This document shows positions 20,909 through 32,269 of a stretch of DNA of 64,000 nt, in pieces. Made by a program: the position numbers and the translations under genes. This DNA is from Durusdinium trenchii (lineage: Eukaryota > Sar > Dinophyceae > Suessiales > Symbiodiniaceae): the NCBI GenBank assembly GCA_963970005.1, contig CAXAMN010022707.1, positions 910,360-974,359 of the forward strand, in the 5' to 3' direction. The notes under the pieces are model-generated. The model saw only the letters and a list, made by a program, of their open reading frames with translations. It had not been told where the DNA came from and ran no database searches. Position 1 is the first letter of the stretch, and every line of letters begins with the position of its first letter.

Positions 20909-21662
20909 TTGGAAGTGAGTATCGAGATGTTTCAAGAATCGTTACCACCGTTCTTATACCTTTCCATCACCGTTCTTTCTTATACAATTCACAGAGACCC
21001 ATCTTAACTACGTCGGACTCTGTGACACCTCAGTGGCACCGCATCCCTGTTTATTCCAGCATCCCGCTGAAGTTCTAGGTCGGAATAATGACAAAGTTCC
21101 AGATGATGACCCAGGATGGCCTTGCATCCTATTTTTCATTGGTCGTGGCCTGGTGAAGCTTGCCTCCAAGCTTGCTCCTCTTCAAGCCAACCAAACCTCC
21201 GAAAGTACGATGCGATCGGAGCTCCAAATTCGCTTCTACGCCCCCAAGAAAACACATGGGTGTGTATCAAAATAGGGAGACCTCCCATGCAACAACCCCC
21301 CTGGTTGGGAACTAGATATTAGTCGACCCAGCCCGGGGATCTCCCTGAACATACACTGACCACATGGTCTTCTTTGAGCCTACCACAAACGCCGCCACCA
21401 ACACAAACCCTGCATGTTTTGCTCCCGGTTGTTTCCCGCATCCTTGGACGCAGCTGCCACAAAACGCCCGGGCGCTCCGTCGCCGTGGCCACGAGGCTTG
21501 CGGCTACGTGGCCCCGCACGAGCCCTCGATCTCGCTCCTCGGACGGATCGAAGCGGAGCTGCCGCGGAACCGAACCGAGCGGCAGCCGTGGATCGAACGT
21601 AGGGCCGAACAGATTGGACGGTGAAGTCTGGATGAAATGGAAATCACAGCTGCAACCCCCAC

Positions 21663-21897
21663 CCAAAAGTTGATTCTTATATTCCGTATATGGATCCACT
21701 GCCACGGAAACCTCAGGTTCGGTATGACTGGGCCCTCCAAGCCTACTGAAATTGTCTCCAATCACCTTCTCAGTGGATCCATAGGGATTATAAGACATTG
21801 AGGTTCTATTTTTTGCAAAGCTGACGACGTCTTCCGGTGTTGATGCTGTCATGCTGTGTGGCTTTTGTTGAGCCATGGCCAAGCAGGTTGACACGTC
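21663..21897 (-). CDS. unknown minus-strand gene: internal exon
   Basis: A 235-bp exon within a 270-codon minus ORF. After CGTGAG|G it includes MAQQKPHSMTASTPEDVV, SFAKNRTSMSYNPYGSTEK and SVAVDPYTEYKNQLL, ending at a GTGGGG donor. The rest of the ORF (towards 21319) is a GC-rich tract and probably not coding. Confidence 0.5.
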
Positions 21898-22354
21898 CTC
21901 ACGAGAAGAGTTTGGTTGTTCGTGGACCTCTTCATCCACCAGAAAGGCTAGTTTCCAACTGACCAGCCCGGCAGCGTGGCATGCTGGTGAGGCGAAGATG
22001 GCCCAGCAACAGAGCTGGATGGCCCAACAAATGGGTGCCTTCATGGGGCATGTGGAGGTGCATGGATGGTGCATCGGTTGCTGGGAGGAGCGGTGAGAAC
22101 TTGATTCCGACCCCCATACTGTATGAGCCACGATTGCGTGAAGACATGTGACTAGACCACGAAGACAAGAGTAGGAAGGGCTTGTGCACGAAAACCCGGT
22201 AAAACGATAAGGTCTGCCTCAGACACCCATAACGCAAGGCCATTGAAGAAGAGCAATACTTACTTTGGGGGCGTCAGTATACAAACAAATAACTATTGTT
22301 AGCACACAGCCTTTTCTAAACATCCACTGAGCCCATGGGAATAGGAGTGCCGTC

Positions 22355-22395
22355 AGGATATATCCAAGCAAGTATCCAAGCAAGTATCCAAGCAC
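22355..22395. repeat. 13-bp tandem repeat
   Basis: AAGCAAGTATCC is repeated three times head to tail. Confidence 0.8.
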
Positions 22396-23130
22396 TGGTC
22401 TCACTCCGTCCTACTTCTAAAGAATTCTGTTTATATGAGACCGCAGGAGGTTTGGTCACGACTCGTGCCTGAACAGGTTCACTCACTTAGAGACTGCAGT
22501 TTTGAGGTCACTGCTTGAAGCTCCTGGTGGAAGAAATAGTTCCAGTGATTCCAGATGTTGCTTTATAGATTCCGGCTGGCCTTTTCATTTTACCCAAATC
22601 GAACCAGCCACTTAGTGACTTGATGTTGCGTTCTCTATTTCCCCCCTCCCGCCCTTTTGCTCCAGACCAACCCCTTGTACCATGACCGCACGATCCCGAT
22701 CAAACCCGACAATCCCTGCCCCGACCACCTGAGAAACCCCCCCACCGGGGGTTTTCGGAGGTTTTCGGGAGGTCCGTGTCGTGGACTTCCCCAAAGGCTC
22801 CGGGTCCAGAACGGGCCGAAGTCGGTGTTTGGTCCACCGGGTGGCAGGTGAGCTTGAAAAAGCTGGAGGTTGGAATTGTCAAGCTTTGCGCCCCTTGGCC
22901 GCCCGAAGCTTTCGGGTCCGCGCCGTGCCGTTCAGCCGAAGACCTCACAGCGCGCGTCGCGCACAGCGAGGTCCAGAAGCAGGGAAGTGGTTGTGCCAGG
23001 CCCATCCTTTTTGAGTCTCATGAGCATTCCAAGTAAAATAGAGTACTATAATATCACAAGTAAGGCAATCTGAGCAATTGTGTTTTTGAACATGTTAACA
23101 TGTATTCTACTGAATTGTCTACAGACAAAG

Positions 23131-23270
23131 CCCGTGGCCACGAGCCAGCTGAACTCAATGGCTTTCTCATTTGGGGAGATTTCGCTGCGATACGTTCTGG
23201 TGCGGGTGAGATGCTCATTGAGGCCGGATGGAAACATCTGCATGGGATTTTTCTTGGGTGACCCTTGCTG
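23131..23270 (-). CDS. unknown minus-strand gene: candidate exon
   Basis: Minus frame reads SPKKNPMQMFPSGLNEHL then SEISPNEKAIEFSWLVATGF with a GTCTGT donor. The + strand is also open here (TKPVATSQLNSMAFSFGE), so strand is inferred from neighbouring minus exons. Confidence 0.4.
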
Positions 23271-23540
23271 GTTTTGCATCCATATGAAACATTGTGAAGA
23301 GATGAATCATAAAGAGTTCCAACTGGGTTCAGTTGAACTCTACTCTCAACTCACTCACTTTCTAAGCTAGTATAAGAAAGATCTTGTGGATGTCTGGCAG
23401 GATGCCCTCCAATCCACCTCAGAGAACAAGAACCATGGTAACATCGAACACATCCCTCTTCTTCGCAGGTCGCAGGTCGCAGGTCTTCGCGACCGGGGCG
23501 ACCGGGCCTGACGGGTTTTTCGGAACGTGAGGGCCGGATC

Positions 23541-23615
23541 GAGCTGGCACCCTTGAATGAACGCACGTGCTCGACGCACAACGTGCTCTCGCATGGTTTG
23601 ACCCAGCGAAACCTC
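23541..23615 (-). CDS. unknown minus-strand gene: internal exon
   Basis: After TTTTCAG|G on the minus strand it includes EVSLGQTMREHVVRRARAF and IQGCQL; the donor is uncertain. Phase 0 start matches the phase 0 end of the exon at 23689-23831. Confidence 0.55.
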
Positions 23616-23688
23616 CTGAAAACCACATTGCATTGAGTAGAGTCAGTGTCTTATAGTGTTCTTGTATGATCAACTCCATGTCTTTGAC

Positions 23689-23831
23689 CTTTAAGTCGGG
23701 AAAATCATCCCCAAAACCACCAGTCCGGGCCGGTCTTCTTGGCGCATCCATTTGGCGAGCGAGGAAGTCCAGCTGGAAATGTCTGCCGTTGGCAGTGGAG
23801 GCGAGCTCAGTGACAGTGGCTCCATCGTGTT
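23689..23831 (-). CDS. unknown minus-strand gene: internal exon
   Basis: A 143-bp exon from an AATAG acceptor to a GTCAAA donor. It includes HDGATVTELASTANGRHF, QLDFLARQMDAPRRPA and GGFGDDFPDLK. The single frame with 47 codons and matching phase to the next exon makes this one of the firmest exons of this gene. Confidence 0.6.
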
Positions 23832-23852
23832 CTATTTAAAAGAAGGAACACA

Positions 23853-23947
23853 TACCAGGAGTCACAAAGGGGTGCCTATTGGAGGCTAGGGGTGCCCATT
23901 ATCCACTCACTTAGGGACCAAACACCACCCCTTTGTGACCCTTGGTA
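23853..23947. repeat. imperfect long inverted repeat
   Basis: TACCAGGAGTCACAAAGGGG faces CACCCCTTTGTGACCCTTGGTA across a loop of about 45 bases. It sits just 5' (in minus sense) of the preceding exon, in the intron. Confidence 0.65.
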
Positions 23948-24979
23948 CCTAGGACCTTCCCAGTGACCGAACTGTGGAGTTCCTGTTGCTGACCTGTCCT
24001 ACAAGCCTACTGTTCGTGACCGAACCAACCAGGGGATCAAAAACTCGGTCTTTCTCGGTCTTTCTCAAGCCACCCTGCGGGTCCTGGGGCAACGGTCCAC
24101 CGGGTCGGTACGGTGCCTAGGGTCACACCACGTGGTCGCACGCACGTTGTCGCACGCACGACACTGGTCGTGGGGGTCGTTTGGTCGAAACCGACTGAAT
24201 CGCACCGAATCTCCGCAACCGGACTGTGCTGGATTCACCAACGGGTGGAAGCTGACATGAGAAGCTGACATGTCAGATACTCCCAGCGTTGTTTTGGTTC
24301 TGTTTCCGGGAAACCGCCGTCAGGTCTACCAGTGAGTGTAGCCTACGCGGGCTATTTGTTTTCTGAAAGACAGCACAGTGACATGACCCTATAGGGCTCC
24401 AACTAAATCCTCACAAGTTGGTTAGACCCCCCAAACCCCAACCAGGTGGTGGGAGCCCTAGGGTGATAACACCTCAACTGGCCGGTCAACAGCTCAACCC
24501 GTTGAATGAGACTTGCCAACCAGACTACCCACCCCAAACAGGACGTTCTCAGAATCCCATGGGTGACCGAACTGAGTCTGTGACCGAACGCAACTAAGGG
24601 ATCAAGCTCCCCTAGAAGTCGAACCACCATGGTTTTAATGGCCTTTACCGAACAACCATCGTTTCACTAAGGGTTTTACAAAACCAAATCAACCATTTTA
24701 AAGATGGTCTTGGACTTCCAGGGGCTCGGTCACTGGGAAGATCCAGGAAATTGCCTAGACATTTCATGTGCAAACATCCACGGACTCATGGAAACCTATG
24801 GAAACTCTCCATGTGACATATATTTAGATTCGCAAGAAAACATCCTTTGCCTTTGTCTGACTTTGTCTCCTATAGCAAAAAAATGCACACCACCAACAGC
24901 GGGAAAAACGGTGCGCACCATGGCACTAGACAGCCATTTTCGGAAGAACAAATAACATCTTCGAAGGAACAAAACAACA

Positions 24980-25079
24980 CCCAAACACTCATAAACACTC
25001 CATGGGACTGGTATATTTACCTACATTGGGGTGGTGCCAGAGGGGTCAATTGATCGGCAGTACAATGAGAGTCCCAGAC
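24980..25079. mobile_element. family A element
   Basis: Ends CCAAACACTCATAAACACTC and AGTCCCAGAC, with interior ACCTACATTGGGGTGGTGCC; inverted relative to the 11467 copy. Confidence 0.65.
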
Positions 25080-25744
25080 TCGTGTCGGCCTCTACGACCC
25101 AGTTCACGAGCAGAGCCCGCCAGGCATCTTGACTGGATCAGGCTTGTTGTCTCCCTCCTCGAAAGGATCCAACTCACGAGAGGCGCGTTCGGCGTTCGGC
25201 GTTCCCCGACTGCCGGGGCGAACGGTGTGGTCCAGGGCGGCTGACAGGGCTCACAGGTCGTAGCTGATCGGTTCGGTTGGGACGACCGGGGCCCGGGTGC
25301 CATACCGAACGGTGCATGTCATACCGAACCTGAGGAGCTACGACGGAGCCCTCGGTGTAGGGAAGTCGACTCTCCGGACTTTCAAGATCGACCGGCACCG
25401 TCGAATTCCGTCGTGACGACAACTCTTGCAGCGGCAAACACCCTGGGATCTCAACACAATCACAAACTGAAGGTCCTAGAGTGAGTGTGAGAGAGAGTGT
25501 GAGTGTGAGTGAGAGTGAGAGTGACTGGGGTTTTCTCGGACTCGCCTGTTTCGACGGCCCATCTAGAGCGCCCTGCGGAGCGCCCTGCGGACGGCCTGCT
25601 GGTTGCGAAGCCAACGAGACTGCCAATGTGTTTGATGCACCTAGATTACATCATCACACACTTGACCCACCAACCAGTCAGGAGTCAATCCACGTTTGCA
25701 AGTAGGTTTCCGGATGCGAACGCGTGTTTGAGGTAGAAGGAAAC

Positions 25745-26090
25745 ATGAGCAACGGGGCAAGACGCAACAGTCCACGACCAAATTCAGAATGTATCCCGGA
25801 CTCCCTGTATGATATATATCGATCTTCAAAAGGCACATATTTTTGCCGGAGGCATGTTTCAGTGAAAACAACTTATAATCAAAAACCACTGCCGCTTTCA
25901 ATAGAGTTCCAAACCATGTGCTCAAAGGTCCATGGACGCGGAATCACTCCGTTTGGAAGCCTAAAGCATCGCCGTGTCTGCCGGAAACCCCGCCTGGTCA
26001 CAACGAAAAACGCCGCAAGACGGGGAGAAGACGCCGCAATGACATGTTTCTTTGAACAGGCAATGGCAAAGAATTGTGCCGTTTCGAAGG
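25745..26090 (+). CDS. long open frame, strand unresolved
   Basis: A + frame from ATG at 25745 stays open for about 115 codons (MSNGARRNSPRPNSECIPD at its start, FFEQAMAKNCAVSK at its end) and stops being coding where a family A element begins with GTATAT. The minus strand is also open across most of it. Given surrounding minus exons, either reading could be wrong. Confidence 0.2.
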
Positions 26091-26168
26091 TATATACCTA
26101 CATTTGGGGTGGTTTCAGGGGTTCAATTGATGTATACAATAATTATGCCATACATGGAGTGTTTGGGC
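26090..26168. mobile_element. family A element
   Basis: GTATATACCTACATTTGGGG through GTTTCAGGGGTTCAATTGAT to ATGGAGTGTTTGGGCA. Its first bases form a GT that would serve as a donor for the open frame before it. Confidence 0.7.
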
Positions 26169-26247
26169 ATTATATATGATCTAGATGTGTGATAAAAACC
26201 GTGGGTCATGAAAACCGTGGGTTCCGATTTAACCCTTGGTTCCTGGA

Positions 26248-26415
26248 GACTGCCATGACCCGAAGGAGAACTTCCTTCACCGGGACTGGGACAAGGTATA
26301 TGGTCTGACCATGTTTGAGTGGACTGCTAGGGGGTTCAGGTGTGTGAATGGTATGACCCATAGAATTAAAGTATGGAAGGAAAGCATCAACGCCCGCGAA
26401 AACATCGCTATTCAC
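26248..26415 (-). CDS. unknown minus-strand gene: internal exon
   Basis: Minus frame includes DVFAGVDAFLPYFNSMGHT, PSSPLKHGQTIYLVPVPV and KEVLLRVMAVS. Good composition; acceptor not fixed because an in-frame stop lies just upstream. Function unknown. Confidence 0.5.
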
Positions 26416-26640
26416 TCAGTGTCTGACTGCGGCAGAAAAAACACCACGCCCTGACCGAAACCCTCCGCCCCGCGGCGAAGCTCAGAGTTCAGCTGAGGGG
26501 AAGATGCTGAGAGCAGACTGCTATTGAGGAATGCGTACGTAGCTATCAACTGAAAACCGAAACTGGCACTATAGTCACGACCTGGTTAACGACCTGGTTA
26601 CCTTAACCACGAGAGGTGTCCATAAACACGACCCCAAGTC

Positions 26641-26835
26641 CTTAACCACGACACCTGACTGAATACAGCTGGACAACCACTTGATAGGACGCACATTCCG
26701 TCTTTGAGGTCCTGTCGTCACGTGATGCGTTCTTCCATAGCTGAACGCTGTGAAGCTAAAGCACATGCGAAATAAAGCACACGGGCAACGAAAACATGAA
26801 GCAGATTTGAGGCATTTTGACATTGGGAAGGTCAC
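26641..26835 (-). CDS. unknown minus-strand gene: internal exon
   Basis: A 195-bp, 65-codon exon in phase 0 at both ends, from ATGCAG|GTGACC to a GA donor (AAG|GACTTG). It includes VTFPMSKCLKSASCFRCP, MCFSFTAFSYGRTHHVT and WLSSCIQSGVVVK. The CFRCPCALFRMC stretch is cysteine-rich, but no named zinc motif is complete. Confidence 0.6.
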
Positions 26836-26962
26836 CTGCATTTCATTTGCAGGTCAAAAAGGGTCATAATTCATGAAGTTAATTCATGTACTGTTAGACT
26901 CTTGAATACATTCCGTGCATATGAAGAGTTTTTACACTCCAAATGGGGGGGAGGGTTATACA

Positions 26963-27163
26963 TCAAGAGTCTACATTAGGGGTTTCAATGGGCTCTCCAA
27001 GGGCTTGTTTCAGGCTCTCCAAGGCTCTCCAAGCCTGTTTTCTGGGGAACCCGAGGTCAGGGGGGGTGAACCCTGCAACTACCCCGCCCTGCGTGGTTGT
27101 TCTTTTGGGTTTTATCTGGAAGGTAGCGCAAGGCTTCGCGCCGAAGGTTCTCAGGTACTCCAT
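26963..27163 (-). CDS. unknown minus-strand gene: internal exon(s)
   Basis: Minus frame reads EYLRTFGAKPCATFQIKPKR and, after an AACAG|G site at 27034, AWRALESLKQALGEPIETP. The second part is the more convincing. A short direct repeat (AAGGCTCTCC) overlaps it. Confidence 0.45.
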   Translation of the reverse strand: MEYLRTFGAKPCATFQIKPKRTTTQGGVVAGFTPPDLGFPRKQAWRALESLKQALGEPIETPNVDS

Positions 27164-27351
27164 TCAGAAATACAGTAGATTGCAGTAGATTGTTTTTAAT
27201 GTTTGAAAACCTTAAATATCCAAACAAGCAACCCTAATAAAGGCAAATATTCTTTCCAACTGTGCCACATGTTTGCCTTTTTATATGTAAAACCGGCCAG
27301 AAAGCAGACATGCTGGAAGTTCTATATCTGAAACGTTCAAAATATGATCAC

Positions 27352-27420
27352 CCACAAGCCACAAGCTCAATGTTGAAACATCGATCTATTTGCTCGGGAC
27401 TGACGGCGACCCAATACACT
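27352..27420 (-). CDS. unknown minus-strand gene: internal exon
   Basis: After ATTCTAG the minus frame reads VYWVAVSPEQIDRCFNIELV then AC, ending at a GTGATC donor. A + ORF of 133 codons overlaps but lacks splice context. Confidence 0.45.
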
Positions 27421-28418
27421 CTAGAATATCACAGAATTACAATGACCCAAACACTCCGTTTCCTGGCATGTTTCCCCCATCAATGGCCTGCTACACGCGT
27501 CTCCGCGTGTTGCTCCTGTCTTCGTAGGGTCGATCCGATCGAAGGTACGCGACCCCTCGGGGAAAGCGGTGCATTTCGAGAGAGAGGCGCCGGTGGACTG
27601 TTCACGGGTGAGATCGTACGGTTCCGACGGTTTATAGGGGTTGAGCGGGTGGTGGCTTCATGAATTTCGGGGGGGCGAACTTGGCGAACATGTGGAAACA
27701 TCTACGCCGAAGCACCTAGCTCCCTATAGGCCAGGGAGGCGTCGTTCATGTCGACGGACGAAGACGGTTGCGTCGCTGTTCCGGTTGAACCCCGAGGTCG
27801 TCCCAGTTGGGTGCCACGTGTGCTTCGTCCACCGATTTTACAACCAAAACCTCGATGATAGTTAACGGTATGTGAGTATGAAAAACACTGTTGGTGTGTG
27901 TGCAGTTCAAGGATTCTTTTCACCGAAAAACATCACACGCAAGACGCAATATGGGAGTTCGCAACAGCTTTTTGGGGTGCTCCAAGAAAGCTAGATTGGC
28001 TAAACGCCAAGAGTACAGACCGCACGCTAGACTATGTGTTTAAAGCAGAACGCTGAAAATAGACACGATTGAAGTTCAGAGTCTATAGATCTGAGCAATA
28101 GTTGATCGAACTCCAACATGAATGAGTTCACGGTCACACAGCCTCACAGGGGAACCTGCAGACGCTCATAATTATGCCTCAATTTACTCGTCTCATACTG
28201 AAGTCATCAACGAGACTGCTTTAAGCATTGCAGCTTGTGGACCCCTCTATGCCGGACCTATAGAATCGGCCGGCTGAAGATGTTTCGTGCACATGGTCAA
28301 GTCCGGCACGAAACATTAGAAGATTGAAAAAACCATCGTCCTTGCTACTAGCTTCTTGTTCCTAGTAGTAATGGCCTCCACCGAATAGCGTCCGACCGCT
28401 ACTAGTATAGCTATGCAA

Positions 28419-28544
28419 CTCCGATATCCACCGCGATCCACCAGCTGTTCATCACCCCAAATGCACTCACTTTGGACCCCCTCCAGCGGCGGCTCCGGCT
28501 TTTTCAATGCCAGGTTGAGACGGGCGGTGTCAAGGCCGCGAGTC
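28419..28544 (-). CDS. unknown minus-strand gene: most 5' exon recognised
   Basis: A 126-bp exon after CCGTCAG|G on the minus strand includes TRGLDTARLNLALKKPEPP, LEGVQSECIWGDEQLVDRG and GYR. No start codon or upstream exon was identified; the next gene runs the opposite way from about 28.9 kb. Confidence 0.5.
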
Positions 28545-28957
28545 CTGACGGGACAGCGCAGGAGGCGGAGAAGGCCGGCTGCACATCTGGTGGGAAGCAA
28601 ACCTGAGTATCAGCCGACTCGAAGACGACTTCGATGCTTGAGATGTTCTATACCATGCTTGAAGCGCTGTTTGTTCCACAACCAAGAACAACAAACCCCT
28701 ACCAAATCAAGAGTCAGAAGGGGTCTAGAAACATCTAGAAACCACCCGAACATACCAGAAAAATGGGATGGTGCTGGTAATTCTCATCCACAAAATCAGG
28801 ATATCCCCTTGTTCTGGGGGGCCTTCTGCTCCACTCACCTGTGATGCCATCAGGAGGCTGTCCACGAGCGCACCGTCCACAACCGTCGGGCCAGGACATG
28901 GATGTAACGCCTGGTCATGTGACTCACGTGAACAACATCCTACCTGCCCCGGCTGTG

Positions 28958-29065
28958 CAGGTGACGCCGGTGGGCTGGGTGGAACAGTGGAACCAGGGAA
29001 GCAGACGCCACCAGACCAGTTCAACCCCTCTACGCCCTTCGCGGTCGCATGCGCCAACGGTTTTT
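28958..29065 (+). CDS. second + gene: candidate 5' exon
   Basis: The + frame reads CPGCAGDAGGLGGTVEPGKQ then TPPDQFNPSTPFAVACAN. Another + frame (DMDVTPGHVTHVNNILPAP) and a minus frame are also open here, so frame is uncertain. Confidence 0.3.
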
Positions 29066-29390
29066 TCTATGTGTTTTTTGGTTCTGCGTCCAATGTGAGG
29101 TTAAGGTTGTTCAAGATTGTTCACAACGATTTCGTTGGGTGCCAGGGTTTGGAACAGGGAACCAGGGATTTCTGAGGCACTAATATACAGATGTCAATTT
29201 AGTACAATTACGGTAGGCTATACCCCCAGAAACAGAGCAATGACCCAGCAAAAGCAACATTTCACAGAGCACCAGACAGTCACAGGCCAAAATGAATGGA
29301 CTCGACTAGCATGGACATCAACCTACCATGCTATGGAAGTGTTTGGACTATCTTGGGATCCACTTTCAGATGATGAGGGGTCTTTGCGAG

Positions 29391-29590
29391 GCGACGCTGG
29401 TGGGAGTGTCTTGGAATTCCCTCAAGTCGCTCTGGTGATGATTCCGACCCAGAGCGACATGGCACAGTTTCCAGGACATCCTGGCGATTTGGCAGAGTTT
29501 TCCCCTACAAACAGGGGTTCACTGAACTCGAAACCATGATGCGCCAATCAGCTACTGCCTTCAGAGAGATGAGCGCCATTTTCACCCGTG
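29391..29590 (+). CDS. second + gene: internal exon
   Basis: A 200-bp exon after TTTGCGAG|G. The frame reads RRWWECLGIPSSRSGDDSD, SWRFGRVFPYKQGFTELETM and MRQSATAFREMSAIFTR, ending at GTG|GTGAAA. Long, single-frame and helical at the C-terminal end; no family recognised. Confidence 0.55.
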
Positions 29591-30711
29591 GTGAAAACCA
29601 CGTTTCACCATGCTTTGCGGTCAGACCTGAACATGGATCTTTCGATGAGAAATCAACATCCTTGCCGCCACTCTTTCCTGGCCCTCTTCACCGCCACGGC
29701 TTACGGACGACTGAAACCAGCGTTTCTAGAAGCCGTGGCGGTCGTCGGGGTTCACATGCCCCGAACCCCTCGTTTCCGGGCGGTCGTCGGCACCCCCCGC
29801 GCCGCAGCGCAAACCACCGGCGGACGAATCGCCTCGGCGCCTGCCTTCGCGAGGCGGAGAGGACGGCGGTGCTTCTCTGTGAAAGTCGACCTGAGCAACT
29901 CTGAGGCGAGAGGAAGAGGCTGGAGAGGGGCGGTGAGGTGGCTGCCGAATGTGGAGCCAACCTCTGAGAGGTGGAGGAGGGGGGTCACCTGTTTTTTGGT
30001 TTTGTCCGTGGGTTCGAGGGTTTCGATCGTTTCGTGTGCGCAGTTGGAAGCCTTGAGAGAAGCTTCGTAACCAGCTGTCAGGGAGGGATGGGCATGGTGA
30101 ACAGTTCAGTATCTCTCAGGAGGACTAAGAACCCATCTCCAACATCTGACATGAAAGCCGGTGGCCCTCGCTTTAGTTGTGAAATGTTATGAATCTCTCT
30201 ATATATGTTCAATCAGGTGTCTCTTCCAGGGAACGGGGTTCAGAAATCGTGAATACCAGCACCACCCAAATGGGGGTTTATAGCTGTTTATAGGCCTCTC
30301 TAACCACATGTTTACCATCCAATCCGGTGAGTGGAGCTGGTAAGGCATCGGCATCAAACAAGATTTATCGCATGAACATGCATGAACAATACATATTTAT
30401 CGAATCGACTAAACATACTGATCGAATAAAAACATGTTTGTCTTGCGGTGAAATACTTTGAACTCCCAGTGGTGGTGGTCGTTTTGTCATCTGGTTCGCT
30501 GGTTTGCTGGTCTGCTTGGCCAACCAAGAGAAAGCATTGAGAACGGATGTGTTTTTTTCCAATGTAGCATGCCTGTTGTGAGCCACCTGAGGGCAAACAT
30601 TTAAGGAGGAAATGCTATTCCAAGGTAGCATATCTTTTGCGTTTCTATGCAGACTTTTTGGGGTGCCTCTCGATGGCAACATTTAGACGAGGAAGATACC
30701 GTTCCAATGTA

Positions 30712-30950
30712 GCATACTATGACTACTATGACTATTGCTACAACCACCACCACTGCTATTATATATTATTACTCTACTACAACTACTGCTACTGTTACTG
30801 TTACTGCTACTCCTACTACTACTACTACTCCTACTACTACTCCTCCTACTCCTACTCCTCCTACTCCTACTCCTCCTACTCCTACTCCTACTCCTACTCC
30901 TACTCCTACTCCTACTACTCCTGCTGCTGCTGCTGCTGCTACCCCCACTA
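30712..30950. repeat. (CTA)n and (CTACTC)n microsatellite
   Basis: A pyrimidine-rich trinucleotide and hexanucleotide tract that yields long poly-Leu, poly-Tyr-Ser and poly-Thr-Pro frames. Not coding. Confidence 0.95.
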
Positions 30951-31133
30951 CTATCACCAGAACGGCATATATTTGTTATATATTCAATATGTTTGTATTG
31001 ATGGTTGATTGGCGTGGAGTATGTTTTGACACGTTACATCTGTTTTGGTCCTGCTGGTAACAATCTTTTTGGGCATCACCTCCTTGGGAGTCTTTTCGGG
31101 GTTTTCATTTGCTAGGTCTGTTGGTTTGAGCAG

Positions 31134-31190
31134 GCGCCGTCGGGCGAGGGCAGTTTCACCTTGCATTTGGAAAGCAAGGGCCAACCCCAG
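31134..31190 (+). CDS. second + gene: internal exon
   Basis: A 57-bp exon, phase 0 to 0, between GAGCAG|G and a GTCAGC donor, encoding APSGEGSFTLHLESKGQPQ. Confidence 0.55.
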
Positions 31191-31445
31191 GTCAGCCGGG
31201 AACCCTTTGTGCCTTGTGTGCTTAAATCTATGCATGATTAGATCTATTCGAGGAGTCCTGTCTCATGGACTATCAAATATATTGTCTGAAGCAGTTGGGG
31301 CAAATGTTTGTCATCAGTTGAACATAGTTGAACGGTTTTCATTTTAGACCTTTCTTGTGGCACTTCTGTACTTTCTTCTGCAAAGGGTTCCTGTCATGAC
31401 GGGCAGGGAATGGCATGTAGAAACCAAACATTTTCCAAGCTGCAG

Positions 31446-31693
31446 GAGCTAGACCCTGGGCTGAAGAGGATGTGTTTGGAAGGCCCTGTGCAGTCTTTTC
31501 GGACGATCTCCGAAGCCAATACCTTTCAAAGGGGCGATCATCATTGTTCAGTGAGAAGATGTGGTTTTCCCCCTTTCTTCATCGCTGGCAGGGAGGTTTC
31601 ATTTTTGTGGGCCTCAACTTCAGTCACAAGCTCGACGCTTTTCAAGAGATTCCCTTCGTCGAAGTCACTACGCCTCAATCACTACAGGAAACA
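31446..31693 (+). CDS. second + gene: large internal exon
   Basis: A 248-bp exon from CTGCAG|G to a canonical GTATGT donor. The frame reads ARPWAEEDVFGRPCAVFSDD, LRSQYLSKGRSSLFSEKMWF, SPFLHRWQGGFIFVGLNFSH and KLDAFQEIPFVEV. The compact aromatic-rich sequence looks like a folded domain, but I do not recognise it. Confidence 0.7.
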
Positions 31694-31726
31694 GTATGTG
31701 GTTGGGGACAGGAGTCTATCATTACC

Positions 31727-31770
31727 TAGACACTCCATGTCTGGAATATTGCCTATATACATTGACCCGT
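31727..31770. mobile_element. family A element, one-ended fragment
   Basis: CCTAGACACTCCATGTCTGG and ATACATTGACCCG without the other end; 34 bp downstream of the exon above. Confidence 0.45.
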
Positions 31771-31870
31771 GAAGCTAACTTAAGTATTATATATATATAT
31801 ACCTATCCCATGCCACATGCACTGTCAGGGCATGTCAGCCCTTGCCTTATTGTTAAATGAACAGATGCAA

Positions 31871-31980
31871 TGAACAGCATTGGGGCCCCCATCTTGCTGA
31901 ATGATGATCGCAGAATGGACCCATCGCGCCCTGGTTCTGAAAGGGAGGACATGTCGTTCAGGACTTTTGTTGCAATTGAT
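31871..31980 (+). CDS. second + gene: candidate exon
   Basis: After ATGAACAG the frame reads MNSIGAPILLNDDRRMDPSR, PGSEREDMSFRTFVAID, ending at a GTACTC donor. Phase does not match the preceding exon as drawn, so an intervening exon or different boundary is needed. Confidence 0.4.
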
Positions 31981-32269
31981 GTACTCTGTTTTCAGAACAG
32001 GGGACTGAGTGGTAGTACGCATCTTTTCTTTTTTTTACTTGTGTTGTCATGTTCATATTGTACTGCTATTTGGTGCTACTATCTCATTATATATTCTCTT
32101 AATGGTAGTGTTGGCTGTTGTTTGCTTGTGCCAAGAAGGCTTCAACATGGCTATTCCCTTTGCATTTGCTGTTTGTGTAAAATAGTCACCAAAGCCACAA
32201 ACAACAAAACAAGTCCGTGTCTCAGGATCTGCCCCGACATTGACTTATTTGTTGCTTTCTGCTAAAGAA

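Noticed and set aside
21319..21660. Left half of the 270-codon minus ORF
   Set aside because: Arg/Pro/Ser-rich GC tract beyond a plausible donor at 21662; not supported as coding.
30637..31060. Poly-Leu, poly-Tyr and Thr-Pro frames over 100 codons
   Set aside because: Microsatellite translation in three frames; no splice context.
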